Source: Deinococcus cellulosilyticus NBRC 106333 = KACC 11606
GTDB lineage: Bacteria > Deinococcota > Deinococci > Deinococcales > Deinococcaceae
Assembly: GCF_007990775.1 (NCBI RefSeq)
Contig: NZ_BJXB01000016.1
Span: forward strand, 62,001 to 126,000
Direction: 5' to 3'
Length of the DNA stretch: 64,000 nt
Part shown: piece after piece, positions 45,444 through 52,720 of the stretch
How the letters are laid out: the number at the start of each line of letters is the position of its first letter
How positions within the stretch are numbered: the stretch's first letter is position 1
The notes under the pieces: generated by a model
Databases searched by the model: none
Told to the model about the DNA's origin: nothing
What the model saw: the letters and a program-made list of their open reading frames with translations, nothing else
Translations under genes and position numbers: made by a program

Positions 45444-46022
45444 TCACTTGCCAGGGGCCTGTTTTTCATGCCATTCCTGCCTGAGGATGGCACAATGCAC
45501 CTCATCTCCCCATTCGCCCTTGAAGATCTCACTCTGAATGAAATGGGCCTCCTGTCGCATCCCCAGACGTTCCATCAGCTTGCGGGAACCGTGGTTTCGG
45601 GCATCGGTGCGGGCATAGATGCGGTGAAGGGGCAGGTGGGTGAAGGCATAATCCAGCACGGCATGAATGGCTTCATGGGCAAACCCCTTACCCTGTGACC
45701 CTGTGCCAAAGACATAACCCACTTCTGCCTGCTGGTGCTGGAAGCTGCGACAGATCAGGACAGCTTCACCAAGCAGGGTCCCACTCTGCTGTTCCACCAC
45801 CGCCCAGGAGAAGGCTTTTCCTTCTTCCCATAGGGTGTCCCCCATTTTTCGTTCCAGCGCAGCCCGGTTTTCTTCCAGAGTTCTGGGTTCCCAGAACAGG
45901 AAACGCACCACTTCCGGATCGGAATGGATCTGGTGGAACATTTCAAGGTCCTCTGTCCGAAAAGCCCTGAGGTGAAGACGTGAGGTGTGAAGCTCGGGTA
46001 TGTGTTGTGGCATAAGGACCAT
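45444..46022 (-). CDS. GNAT N-acetyltransferase (RimJ/RimL-like)
   Basis: About 192 residues. Begins with TSRLHLRAF and DLEMFHQIHSDPEVVRFL, the hallmark N-terminus of RimJ/RimL-like enzymes. Acetyl-CoA loop GSQGKGFAHEA, then YARTDARNHGSRKLMERLGM. Substrate could be a ribosomal protein terminus or an antibiotic. ATG 46013 is an equally possible start. It is convergent with the DsbB gene. Confidence 0.87.
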   Translation of the reverse strand: MVLMPQHIPELHTSRLHLRAFRTEDLEMFHQIHSDPEVVRFLFWEPRTLEENRAALERKMGDTLWEEGKAFSWAVVEQQSGTLLGEAVLICRSFQHQQAEVGYVFGTGSQGKGFAHEAIHAVLDYAFTHLPLHRIYARTDARNHGSRKLMERLGMRQEAHFIQSEIFKGEWGDEVHCAILRQEWHEKQAPGK

Positions 46023-46170
46023 TCTTTTCTGCTGGAGTGTGGAACACATCGGCAAAATAGCATAAGGAAAGCTACAGAGGGTTTCGCGTCACCCACCTGC
46101 CAAAGTCCAGAGCTGGTCCACTCACAGAATGTCTTTCTGGTGGCGGGTGGGAGTTGCAAGATGCAAACGC

Positions 46171-46203
46171 CGGTGGACCCCAGAGCTGCCCTGGGGTCCA
46201 CCG
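46171..46203. repeat. Perfect 13-base-arm hairpin without T-run
   Basis: CGGTGGACCCCAG / CTGGGGTCCACCG with a 7-base loop, downstream of the PadR operon. It may act as a terminator or mRNA-stabilising structure. Confidence 0.55.
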
Positions 46204-46218
46204 GTGGGTCCACTGAAA

Positions 46219-47124
46219 TCATTTGACTGCTTTTGGTGGGTGCAACACACGAGGGCGGATGCTTTGCTGAAGCAGGTCCCAGAGGATCAGCACCATCACC
46301 AGCACCAGCCAGAACCGGGCACCTTCATCGGTGGCAGGCTGGAGGAAGATGTTTCCTTTGATCACCCAGGATGCGAGGAGCAACAAAAAGCCTACGCCTG
46401 TTGCTGCATCCATCCTGCGGGTCAGGATCGTCCAGCGTCCCTCACGCCACACCGCAGTGTGGATGGCAAAAGAAGCGGTCCACAGGAAGACAGCCAGCAT
46501 CCCCTGCACAGGCAGAAAATCCGGGTGGAAAGCCAGCACTGCAGGCAGGACCCCTGGCAGGGATTGGATCAGGGTCGGCAAGAAGACCATCATCAGCACA
46601 GCCAGAGCGAACCCCACCAGGCCCACCGTCCACACAGGTCTGGACACCCGATCCGTCTGAAGGCCACGAGGAGACCACTGGGAGTGAAACAGGCCCCGGA
46701 GTTTCAGAGAACGCTCCAGCAGAGAAAACATCACCACAAAACCTGGAATCCAGAAAGCGCCAAGTCCAGGTCCAAACCACCAGGCTGCGATGGACTGACC
46801 TGCAAACACTGCAGGCAGGGTCAGGGCCCATTGCAAGGCCATTCCAGTCAGGGAGACCAGCAGAAAGGGTCGAAGCTGGTTTCCAGGCAGGAAGGCAGGG
46901 ACAGCAGGCAGGTACCTCTGGGCCACTTCGGAGGGGTGACCGAAACGCCTCAGCATGTCCAGGGTCATGGAAGCTGTGGGAGCTGTGCCCTGCTGCTGGG
47001 CCTGCTCTTGCAGCATTTCGGTCAGCAGGCCACGCAATTCAAACCCTGTTTCGTTGCGGTCTCTGTGGGGCAGGTGCCGGATCACATCCCGAACATAGGC
47101 TTCGATGATCTCCTGTGGGTTCAT
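46219..47124 (-). CDS. Membrane protein partner of PadR (HAAS-type N-terminus)
   Basis: 301 residues. The N-terminal 70 are a soluble helical domain (EAYVRDVIRHLPHRDRNE..ELRGLLTEM) like the HAAS-type module often encoded beside PadR regulators. Seven or so hydrophobic helices follow. ATG overlaps the padR stop (ATGA). Such PadR/membrane protein pairs often respond to envelope stress or antibiotics, but no substrate can be named. Confidence 0.78.
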   Translation of the reverse strand: MNPQEIIEAYVRDVIRHLPHRDRNETGFELRGLLTEMLQEQAQQQGTAPTASMTLDMLRRFGHPSEVAQRYLPAVPAFLPGNQLRPFLLVSLTGMALQWALTLPAVFAGQSIAAWWFGPGLGAFWIPGFVVMFSLLERSLKLRGLFHSQWSPRGLQTDRVSRPVWTVGLVGFALAVLMMVFLPTLIQSLPGVLPAVLAFHPDFLPVQGMLAVFLWTASFAIHTAVWREGRWTILTRRMDAATGVGFLLLLASWVIKGNIFLQPATDEGARFWLVLVMVLILWDLLQQSIRPRVLHPPKAVK

Positions 47125-47459
47125 GCGTTTTCCTCCTTCAGCAACCCTCTCAGGGATGCGTTTAAGGCCTGCCAGGATGCCGTGAGTTGCCCAAGCAGGG
47201 TTTCACCCTGGGCATTCAACTGGTAATAGCGTCTGGGTTGACCATCATCCGTGCGCCATTCGGACTGCAGATAACCCTGACCCTCGAGCCGACGCAGCAA
47301 TGGATAGAGGGTTCCTTCTTCGATGGGAAGGTCATGGTGCGCAAGGGCCTGACGCAGGGAGTACCCGTACTGCGGCTTTTTCAGCTGGGAAAGCACTGCC
47401 AGCACCAGCACGCCCCTGCGCATTTCAAGTTCCAGTTTGGGAGAGGGAACCTCCTGCAT
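47121..47459 (-). CDS. PadR family transcriptional regulator
   Basis: 112 residues, a single winged-helix domain: LAVLSQLKKPQYGYSLRQAL, EEGTLYPLLRRLEGQGYL and RRYYQLNAQGE, which together identify PadR. There is no large C-terminal domain (subfamily 2 size). The gene precedes and overlaps its membrane partner. ATG 47459 is preferred over GTG 47465. A palindrome lies exactly between the -35 and -10 of its promoter, which suggests autorepression. Confidence 0.93.
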   Translation of the reverse strand: MQEVPSPKLELEMRRGVLVLAVLSQLKKPQYGYSLRQALAHHDLPIEEGTLYPLLRRLEGQGYLQSEWRTDDGQPRRYYQLNAQGETLLGQLTASWQALNASLRGLLKEENA

Positions 47460-47492
47460 CTTCACTGTGTGTCACCTCATGCTGTTTATCAC

Positions 47493-47521
47493 ATGGTACA
47501 GTGCGGCACACAGTATGTCAA
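47493..47521 (-). promoter_or_regulatory. padR promoter with palindromic operator in the spacer
   Basis: On the minus strand: TTGACA (47516-47521), 17-base spacer, TACCAT (47493-47498). The interval 47497-47515 is an imperfect palindrome, TACnGTGnGCCGCACnGTA, pairing 7 of 9 positions. Confidence 0.75.
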
Positions 47522-47558
47522 TGTGACCTGCCTGGAATGCCCTCACAGTCAGACCAAA

Positions 47559-47581
47559 GAAAAAGCCCCCTTTTTGGGGGC
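47559..47581 (-). terminator. Terminator of galE
   Basis: On the minus strand GCCCCC-AAAAA-GGGGGC followed by TTTTT. Confidence 0.85.
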
Positions 47582-47597
47582 CACAGAAAAAACAGGG

Positions 47598-48605
47598 TCA
47601 GAACGTCAACCCGAGAAAAGCTTTTCGTTTTTCAAACCACTTGAGGCCCAGTTCAATGGCGGTTTCCAGACTGCTTTCGGGGTACCAGCCGAGTTCCGTG
47701 TTGGCCCGTGCAGGGTTGGCGTACGCTCCGGCCACATCTCCAGGGCGAGGAGGGGCAAGCTCTTTTTTGATGGGATGCCCGATGACATTTTCGAAAGCCT
47801 GCACCAGTTCGAAAACCGTGGTGCCGTTTCCGGTCCCGAGGTTGTACACCCGGTACTTTTCAGTGGTGTACTCACTGAAGACCCGGTCAAACTCCAGGAC
47901 AGCTTTGATATGGGCTTTGGCCAGGTCCCAGACATGAATGTAATCCCGGATTCCCGAACCGTCACGGGTGGGCCATTCGGTGCCCGTGATGTAGAAGTTC
48001 TGACGCAGGGTGTGTGCCTCGATGATCTTGTCAAGGGCGTGCGAAACGCGCTCCAGTTGCTGTCCACTGCGCAGTTTGGGGTCTGCACCGATGGGGTTGA
48101 AGTACCTCAGGGTGATGGCACGGAAATCATACGCACGGGTGAAATCTTCCAGCGCCAGTTCCATGCAGAGTTTGGTGCGTGAATAAGGACTGCTGGGTTT
48201 GAGAGGAGAAGCTTCATCCACAGAAAAGCCTTCCACCACATCATAGAGGGAGGCCGTAGAACTGAAGATCACCCGGTCACAGCCCACCTGCATCAGGGCA
48301 TCAAAGAGGTCAAGAGATTTCTGCACATTGGCCCGGTAGTACCCCAGCGGGTTTGCGGTGGATTCGGGCACCAGAATCAGTGCAGCACAGTGAATGGTGG
48401 CGTAAATGTCCGGGTGGTCTTTGAAAATGCGTTTGATCAGGTCCTGATCTGCAATGTCACCCTGGTAAAAGATCCGGTCCTGCACAAATTCCTGGCGGCC
48501 CCGAATCAGGGAGTCCAGCACAATTGGGGTGTGTCCCTGATCGAGCAGTGCCGAGCAGATGGTGCTTCCGATGTATCCTGCGCCTCCAGTGACCAGTACT
48601 TTCAT
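47598..48605 (-). CDS. galE: UDP-glucose 4-epimerase
   Basis: 335-residue extended SDR: GGAGYIGST NAD motif at the start, SSTASLYD strand with the catalytic Ser/Thr, and SPYSRTKL giving YxxxK. Interconverts UDP-glucose and UDP-galactose for surface polysaccharides. Other UDP-sugars are possible. ATG 48605 begins MKVLVTGG. The frame upstream is not coding. Confidence 0.92.
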   Translation of the reverse strand: MKVLVTGGAGYIGSTICSALLDQGHTPIVLDSLIRGRQEFVQDRIFYQGDIADQDLIKRIFKDHPDIYATIHCAALILVPESTANPLGYYRANVQKSLDLFDALMQVGCDRVIFSSTASLYDVVEGFSVDEASPLKPSSPYSRTKLCMELALEDFTRAYDFRAITLRYFNPIGADPKLRSGQQLERVSHALDKIIEAHTLRQNFYITGTEWPTRDGSGIRDYIHVWDLAKAHIKAVLEFDRVFSEYTTEKYRVYNLGTGNGTTVFELVQAFENVIGHPIKKELAPPRPGDVAGAYANPARANTELGWYPESSLETAIELGLKWFEKRKAFLGLTF

Positions 48606-48633
48606 ATCTTTCACTTCCTTCGTTTCTTTTCGA

Positions 48634-48662
48634 AGTATAACAGGTCCATCCACAGGTCTCAA
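48634..48662 (-). promoter_or_regulatory. galE promoter
   Basis: On the minus strand TTGAGA (48657-48662), 17 bases, TATACT (48634-48639). The spacer region carries the direct repeat ACAGGTC twice (plus strand). Confidence 0.65.
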
Positions 48663-48693
48663 TCCTGCTGTCCCCTCAGACATCACGCTGTAC

Positions 48694-48710
48694 AAACAAG
48701 CTGCTTGTTT
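48694..48710. promoter_or_regulatory. 17-base perfect palindrome at YIP1 promoter
   Basis: AAACAAGC-T-GCTTGTTT. Its last T is the first base of the TATAAT box (48710-48715). It lies in the galE/YIP1 divergent region and is placed to block polymerase. Confidence 0.65.
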
Positions 48711-48715
48711 ATAAT
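48710..48715 (+). promoter_or_regulatory. -10 box of YIP1-family gene
   Basis: Consensus TATAAT, nine bases before ATG 48725. GTG 48716 touches the box and cannot be the start. Confidence 0.6.
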
Positions 48716-48724
48716 GTGAAACTC

Positions 48725-49465
48725 ATGATAGATCCACTCTTGATTCTGTATCGACCCCAGCAATTCTACCGGAAGCTTTTTGAATCCTGGCCGCAATTCG
48801 GAAAGCTCATGGCCACCATCGGACTGACCATGCTGGTGTGGGGCGTGTGCCAGTATGTGACCAGCAAACTGCTGATGCACCAGCTCGGTCTGGATCAGGC
48901 CTTCCGTGCACCTGAAGGGGTTGCTGCAGGCGCAGGGATTTTTCAGGCCATGTGGATTTTCTTCTGCTGGTTGATGCTTTCAGTGGCGGTGGCACTGGGA
49001 GCCACTTTCCATGCCCGCCCCTTCGAAACCACAGGCTACGCGCTTGCTGTCTCCATCCCGGTGGTGCTGGTCTCCATGTTGATACAAATGCTGGTGATCT
49101 CTGGCTTACCGGCCATCACACCTGCCGAGATGCAAAGCATTCTCAACCACCAGAATGGAACACTGATCGGCAAACTGGTGATTCACGCGGAAGAACTGTA
49201 CGTTCGCCATCCTCTGGTGATCACCTCCCAGATCCTGATGCTGGGAACGGTGCTCTGGCAGGTGTGGGTGATTCAGCAGGCCCTGCAGGTCTCTGATGTC
49301 CCAACAATGCGCCGCATCGTCTTCAGCACAGTGCTGGCGGTGGTTTTTGGACTGCTGCAATACAATTTCTCTCCACACTGGCGGATTCTGCAGGAGGGTG
49401 TTCTCAGGACCATCACCCAGCCTGAATTCCAACAGGTCCCACCAAAGGGTGGATCTGAACTTTAA
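48725..49465 (+). CDS. YIP1 family membrane protein
   Basis: 246 residues, about five hydrophobic helices after an N-terminal YRPQQFYRKL segment, which resembles the start of YIP1-domain proteins. The C-terminal tail is short and polar. Function of bacterial YIP1 proteins is generally not known. Start chosen from the TATAAT position. Divergent from galE. Confidence 0.75.
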   Translation: MIDPLLILYRPQQFYRKLFESWPQFGKLMATIGLTMLVWGVCQYVTSKLLMHQLGLDQAFRAPEGVAAGAGIFQAMWIFFCWLMLSVAVALGATFHARPFETTGYALAVSIPVVLVSMLIQMLVISGLPAITPAEMQSILNHQNGTLIGKLVIHAEELYVRHPLVITSQILMLGTVLWQVWVIQQALQVSDVPTMRRIVFSTVLAVVFGLLQYNFSPHWRILQEGVLRTITQPEFQQVPPKGGSEL

Positions 49466-49466
49466 A

Positions 49467-49493
49467 AAAAGAACCCCAGATTGGGGTTCTTTT
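49467..49493. terminator. Bidirectional terminator
   Basis: AAAAGAACCCCA / TGGGGTTCTTTT with a 3-base loop between the YIP1 gene and pyrC. Confidence 0.9.
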
Positions 49494-49507
49494 CATTGCA
49501 TCAAAAT

Positions 49508-50761
49508 TCAGCCCTGAAAGGCCACTCGACCATTCACCAGGGTCAGAACAGGCCATCCGTACAGTTCGTCACCAGCCCAGGGGCTGAATCTGGCCTTGCT
49601 CTTGAAGGATTTTGGATCAACCGCCTTGCTGTTTTCCAGATCGAGCAGCACCACGTCTGCCACCGCCCCTTCTTCAAGGCTGGGGACCTCCCAGTTCATG
49701 ACCCGGGCGCAGCCTGCAGTGAACAGATCGAGCAGTTTCTCCAGGGAGATTTTTCCGGTCTTCACAAAACGGGTGTACATCAGGGGAAAGGCCACTTCGA
49801 TGCTGGGGATGCCAAACGGAGCTTCCAGCATGTCTTTTTCTTTTTCGGCCTGGGTGTGGGGGGCATGGTCGGTGGCAAGGCAATCCACAGTACCATCCAG
49901 CAGGCCTTCAAAAAGGGCTTCTGCATCCTGCTGGGTACGCAGGGGTGGTGCCACTTTGTACATGGCATCAAAGCCACGCAATGCCTCATCGGTGAGGGTC
50001 AGGTGGTGGGGGCACACTTCACAGGTGACAGGGGCTCCTGCCTTTTTGCCCTGACGGACAATTTCCAGTGCGCGTGCAGTGGACAGGTGCTGGATGTGCA
50101 GTCTGGCCCCGGTCAGGAGGGCAATTTCCACATCGCGGGCCACACGGGCAGCTTCTGCAGCCGCAGGATTTCCAGGCAGGCCCAGTTCCTGAGACACCAC
50201 CCCTTCATTCATCACCCCGTCCTGACGCAGGGTGGCGTCTTCAGCGTGCACACTCACCAGCAGACCCAGACCACTGGCGTACTCCATGCCCCGGCGCAGC
50301 ACATTGGCGTTCTCGTTGGTGCGCCCATCATCGGTGAACATGGCTGCACCTGCATCTTTGAGTGCAGCCAGATCTGCCAGGGTCTCCCCTTTCTGGCCCC
50401 GGGTGAGGGCAGCAGCAGGCTTCAGGCGGGCAAAACCCAGCCTGTCGGCTTTCTGAATCAGGGAAGTCACAATCCCGGGATCATCCACCACAGGACTGGT
50501 GTTGGGCATGCTGACCACCGTGCCATACCCTCCAGCAGCAGCAGCAGCAAGGCCAGAAGCCAGGTCCTCTTTCTGCTCCTGTCCAGGCTCCCGCAGGTGT
50601 GCATGGAGTTCAATCAGGGCAGGAGCAACCGTGGCCCCTTTGCCATCGATGGTTTCACTGGCACTTTCACTTAAATTCCAGCCCCTGATTTTGCCGTCTT
50701 CAATGAAGAGGCTTTCCAGGGTGTCACTGCCCACACGTTTGATGTTTTTGATTTCCAGCAT
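49508..50761 (-). CDS. pyrC: Dihydroorotase
   Basis: Closes carbamoyl-aspartate to dihydroorotate, third step of UMP synthesis. 417-residue class I amidohydrolase. The first metal motif reads ELHAHLREPG, where Asp is more common than the leading Glu. Further marks are SMPNTSPVVDD, VSVHAED, HIQHLST and CLATDHAPHT (catalytic Asp). ATG 50761 is six bases after GGAG, and ATG 50764 is also possible. It is the third gene of pyrR-pyrB-pyrC. Confidence 0.95.
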   Translation of the reverse strand: MLEIKNIKRVGSDTLESLFIEDGKIRGWNLSESASETIDGKGATVAPALIELHAHLREPGQEQKEDLASGLAAAAAGGYGTVVSMPNTSPVVDDPGIVTSLIQKADRLGFARLKPAAALTRGQKGETLADLAALKDAGAAMFTDDGRTNENANVLRRGMEYASGLGLLVSVHAEDATLRQDGVMNEGVVSQELGLPGNPAAAEAARVARDVEIALLTGARLHIQHLSTARALEIVRQGKKAGAPVTCEVCPHHLTLTDEALRGFDAMYKVAPPLRTQQDAEALFEGLLDGTVDCLATDHAPHTQAEKEKDMLEAPFGIPSIEVAFPLMYTRFVKTGKISLEKLLDLFTAGCARVMNWEVPSLEEGAVADVVLLDLENSKAVDPKSFKSKARFSPWAGDELYGWPVLTLVNGRVAFQG

Positions 50762-50775
50762 CATGTTCTCCAACC

Positions 50776-50794
50776 CCTCTCCTGTCAGGAGAGG
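50776..50794. repeat. 19-base palindrome before pyrC
   Basis: CCTCTCCTG-T-CAGGAGAGG. In RNA a 7-base stem with a 5-base loop can form just before the pyrC ribosome binding site. Confidence 0.55.
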
Positions 50795-50811
50795 AAAGCA
50801 ATGTGAAACGA

Positions 50812-50839
50812 GCGCGGTGAGGTCAGCGCGGTGAGGTCA
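50812..50839. repeat. 14-base tandem duplication at pyrB 3' end
   Basis: GCGCGGTGAGGTCA occurs twice in direct succession. The second copy includes the pyrB stop codon (minus-strand TGA). Confidence 0.75.
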
Positions 50840-51760
50840 TTTCTTCCCGACCAGCAGGTGGTAGAGCACGCTCATGCGGATGGCCTGACCGTATTCGACC
50901 TGGGCAATGATCCGGCTGCGTTCACTGTCCGCGAGGCTGCCAGAAATTTCCAGGTCCCGGTTCATGGGGCCAGGGTGCAGCACAATGGCGTGGTCTTTTG
51001 CGAGTTCCAGCAAGCGTTCATTCACCTGGTAGGTCAGTGCATATTCACTCATGCTGGGCAGGAAACCACCGTTCATGCGTTCCTGTTGCAGACGCAGGGC
51101 CATCACGACATCGGCATCCTTCACGGCTGCCTGCATGTCGTTGGTGAGCTTCACGCGGCCTTTTTGCAGTTCTTTTGGAAGCAGGGTGGCAGGTCCGCAC
51201 AGGGTCACGTCTGCACCAAGCAGATCGAGCAGTTCTGCATTGCTGCGGGCCACGCGGGAGTGCAGGATGTCCCCGACGATGGTGACTTTGAGGCCTTCGA
51301 GCTTGCCAAATTCCTTCAGCATGGTGTAGGCGTCTAAAAGTGCCTGGGTGGGGTGGGCGCGGCGTCCATCTCCAGCGTTGATGGTGGATTTGCCGCTGAA
51401 CTTCGCCACCTGATGGGCAGCACCTGAGGCGTGGTGGCGCACGATGAAAGCGTCCACCTTGTAGGCGTTCAGGGTTTCGATAGTGTCGCGCAGGGATTCA
51501 CCTTTGGAAAGGCTGCTGGCTCCAGCAGCGAAGGTGAGCACATCTGCACTCATGCGGCGTGCTGCGAGTTCAAAGCTGGTGCGGGTGCGGGTGGAGTTCT
51601 CGAAGAACGCTGTACACACGGTGATGCCCTGCAGTGCTGGGACTTTTTTGACCGGGCGTTCCAGCACTTCTTTCATGACGTCGGCGGTCTCCAGGATGCC
51701 CTGAATGCCTTCAACCGTCCAGCCCTGGAAATCCAGCAGGTGTTTTACTCCAGTTCCCAT
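50837..51760 (-). CDS. pyrB: Aspartate carbamoyltransferase catalytic chain
   Basis: Joins carbamoyl phosphate and aspartate, second step of pyrimidine synthesis. 307 residues with the carbamoyl-phosphate motif STRTRTSFE, HPTQALLDAYT, and HPGPMNRDLE. No pyrI regulatory subunit is encoded beside it, so control is expected through PyrR. Starts 16 bases inside the pyrR 3' end. Confidence 0.96.
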   Translation of the reverse strand: MGTGVKHLLDFQGWTVEGIQGILETADVMKEVLERPVKKVPALQGITVCTAFFENSTRTRTSFELAARRMSADVLTFAAGASSLSKGESLRDTIETLNAYKVDAFIVRHHASGAAHQVAKFSGKSTINAGDGRRAHPTQALLDAYTMLKEFGKLEGLKVTIVGDILHSRVARSNAELLDLLGADVTLCGPATLLPKELQKGRVKLTNDMQAAVKDADVVMALRLQQERMNGGFLPSMSEYALTYQVNERLLELAKDHAIVLHPGPMNRDLEISGSLADSERSRIIAQVEYGQAIRMSVLYHLLVGKK

Positions 51761-52284
51761 AATTCCACCACATCCTCACCATCGGTTTCGGCAAGTTTGA
51801 CTTTCACGACCTCGGTTTTGCTGGTCGGCAGGTTTTTTCCCACGTAATCTGCGCGGATGGGCAGTTCGCGGTGTCCTCGGTCCACCATCACGGCAAGCTG
51901 GATGCTCTTGGGGCGGCCCAGGTCGGTCAGTGCGTCCAGGGCAGCACGGATGGTGCGGCCCGTGAAGAGCACATCGTCCAGCAGCACGATTTTCTTGGTG
52001 CCGATGTCAAAGTTGATTTCGGTCCTGCGGATGATCGGCTGGCGACTGATCTCCGAGAGGTCATCGCGGTAGAGGGTGATGTCCAGTTTGCCGGTGGGCA
52101 CCTGGATGCCTTCCAGTTCAGCGATTTTCTGGGCCAGTTGTTCGGCCAGCGGAATGCCACGGGTGTGGATGCCCACCAGGGCAAGGTCCGTTGCACCCTT
52201 GTTGCGCTCGAGGATCTCGTGGGCGATGCGCGTCATGGCGCGTTTCATTTCGTGAGCATCCAGAATCTGAGCTTTATAGTGCAT
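51745..52284 (-). CDS. pyrR: Bifunctional pyr operon RNA-binding attenuator/uracil phosphoribosyltransferase
   Basis: 179 residues with the PRPP loop VLLDDVLFTGRTIRAAL (about 98-113). It binds UMP and a conserved RNA loop in pyr leaders to cause attenuation. Many homologues also have weak UPRT activity. CGGAGGG six bases before ATG 52284 defines the start. The gene begins just after a terminator and is overlapped by the leader-peptide frame. First gene of the pyrR-pyrB-pyrC cluster. Confidence 0.95.
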   Translation of the reverse strand: MHYKAQILDAHEMKRAMTRIAHEILERNKGATDLALVGIHTRGIPLAEQLAQKIAELEGIQVPTGKLDITLYRDDLSEISRQPIIRRTEINFDIGTKKIVLLDDVLFTGRTIRAALDALTDLGRPKSIQLAVMVDRGHRELPIRADYVGKNLPTSKTEVVKVKLAETDGEDVVELWELE

Positions 52285-52354
52285 TTCGCCCTCCGTTGGC
52301 ACAAAAAAACGCGCCTGGGCTGACTGCCCGGCGTGGTGTAGGGGATGTGTTCAC
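52274..52354 (-). CDS. pyr leader peptide (26 aa)
   Basis: GTG 52354 five bases after AAGGAGG, running through the terminator stem and T-run (Phe-Phe codons) to TAA at 52274, inside the start of pyrR. The placement matches the Thermus model in which leader translation prevents terminator formation. The product itself is Pro/Arg-rich and probably has no other role. An ATG-TGA pair one base upstream of the GTG is the alternative start. Confidence 0.65.
   Translation of the reverse strand: MNTSPTPRRAVSPGAFFCANGGRNAL
52303..52333 (-). terminator. pyr attenuator terminator
   Basis: On the minus strand CGCCGGGC-AGTCA-GCCCAGGCG (one bulged base), then CG and seven T, 20 bases before pyrR. Confidence 0.85.
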
Positions 52355-52357
52355 ATT

Positions 52358-52381
52358 GTCCTCCTTTTCGCCTCTCTGGAC
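52358..52381 (-). promoter_or_regulatory. PyrR-binding stem-loop
   Basis: On the minus strand GTCC-AGAGAGGC...-GGAC. The sequence TCCAGAGAGGC matches the PyrR recognition core. The AAGGAGG of the leader peptide is in the 3' half, so PyrR binding would hide it. Confidence 0.75.
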
Positions 52382-52537
52382 GATGGCAGCCTCACAGGAC
52401 TGCATTAAAGGTCAACACAGGATAACACGCCTCTTTGAAACTGAGAAGCCCCTGAATTTAGACTTCTGGTGCAGCAAAAAGCTGGCCTCCGACCCGCATC
52501 AAGATGCATGTCTGTGCATTTTTTTACTGATCTGAGT

Positions 52538-52551
52538 TCAACAATTGTTGA
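52538..52551. promoter_or_regulatory. Palindrome TCAACAATTGTTGA
   Basis: Perfect 14-base palindrome about 50 bases upstream of the -35 of the rightward promoter. Possible regulator site. Confidence 0.45.
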
Positions 52552-52597
52552 TTTGCCTGATCTGCATCAAAGTCCCCTTGACAGGACTTTGTAAGAG

Positions 52598-52625
52598 TTG
52601 AACATTTAGGATACATTTGTACAAT
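52598..52625 (+). promoter_or_regulatory. Promoter of the 52721 gene
   Basis: TTGAAC (52598-52603), 16 bases, TACAAT (52620-52625). A TTGACA at 52578 may add an upstream start. Confidence 0.6.
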
Positions 52626-52720
52626 CCTGAGGTCAGTCACCTATACAATGGGTGGCCACATCTTGCGTCCCATCATCCAAACCTCATGTTGCAGACATCA
52701 GCACCATCCACAGGGGGGAT

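Larger units (their letters stand above)
52385..52720. other. Divergent intergenic region pyrR / unknown gene
   Basis: About 335 bases. It holds the 14-base palindrome TCAACAATTGTTGA (52538-52551), the inverted repeat AAAGTCC-N8-GGACTTT (52570-52591) over a TTGACA, and the rightward promoter. I could not place the pyr promoter with confidence. Confidence 0.6.

Noticed and set aside
46171..46203. Hairpin after the PadR operon as intrinsic terminator
   Set aside because: Strong stem, but no T-run on either strand, so I list it only as a hairpin.
48716..48724. GTG 48716 as start of the YIP1 gene
   Set aside because: It abuts the TATAAT box, so it would not be transcribed.
52352..52359. Start-stop ATG-TGA in the pyr leader as the functional ORF
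   Set aside because: ATG is only three bases from GGAGG, whereas the overlapping GTG has proper spacing and opens a 26-codon frame across the terminator. Kept only as an alternative.
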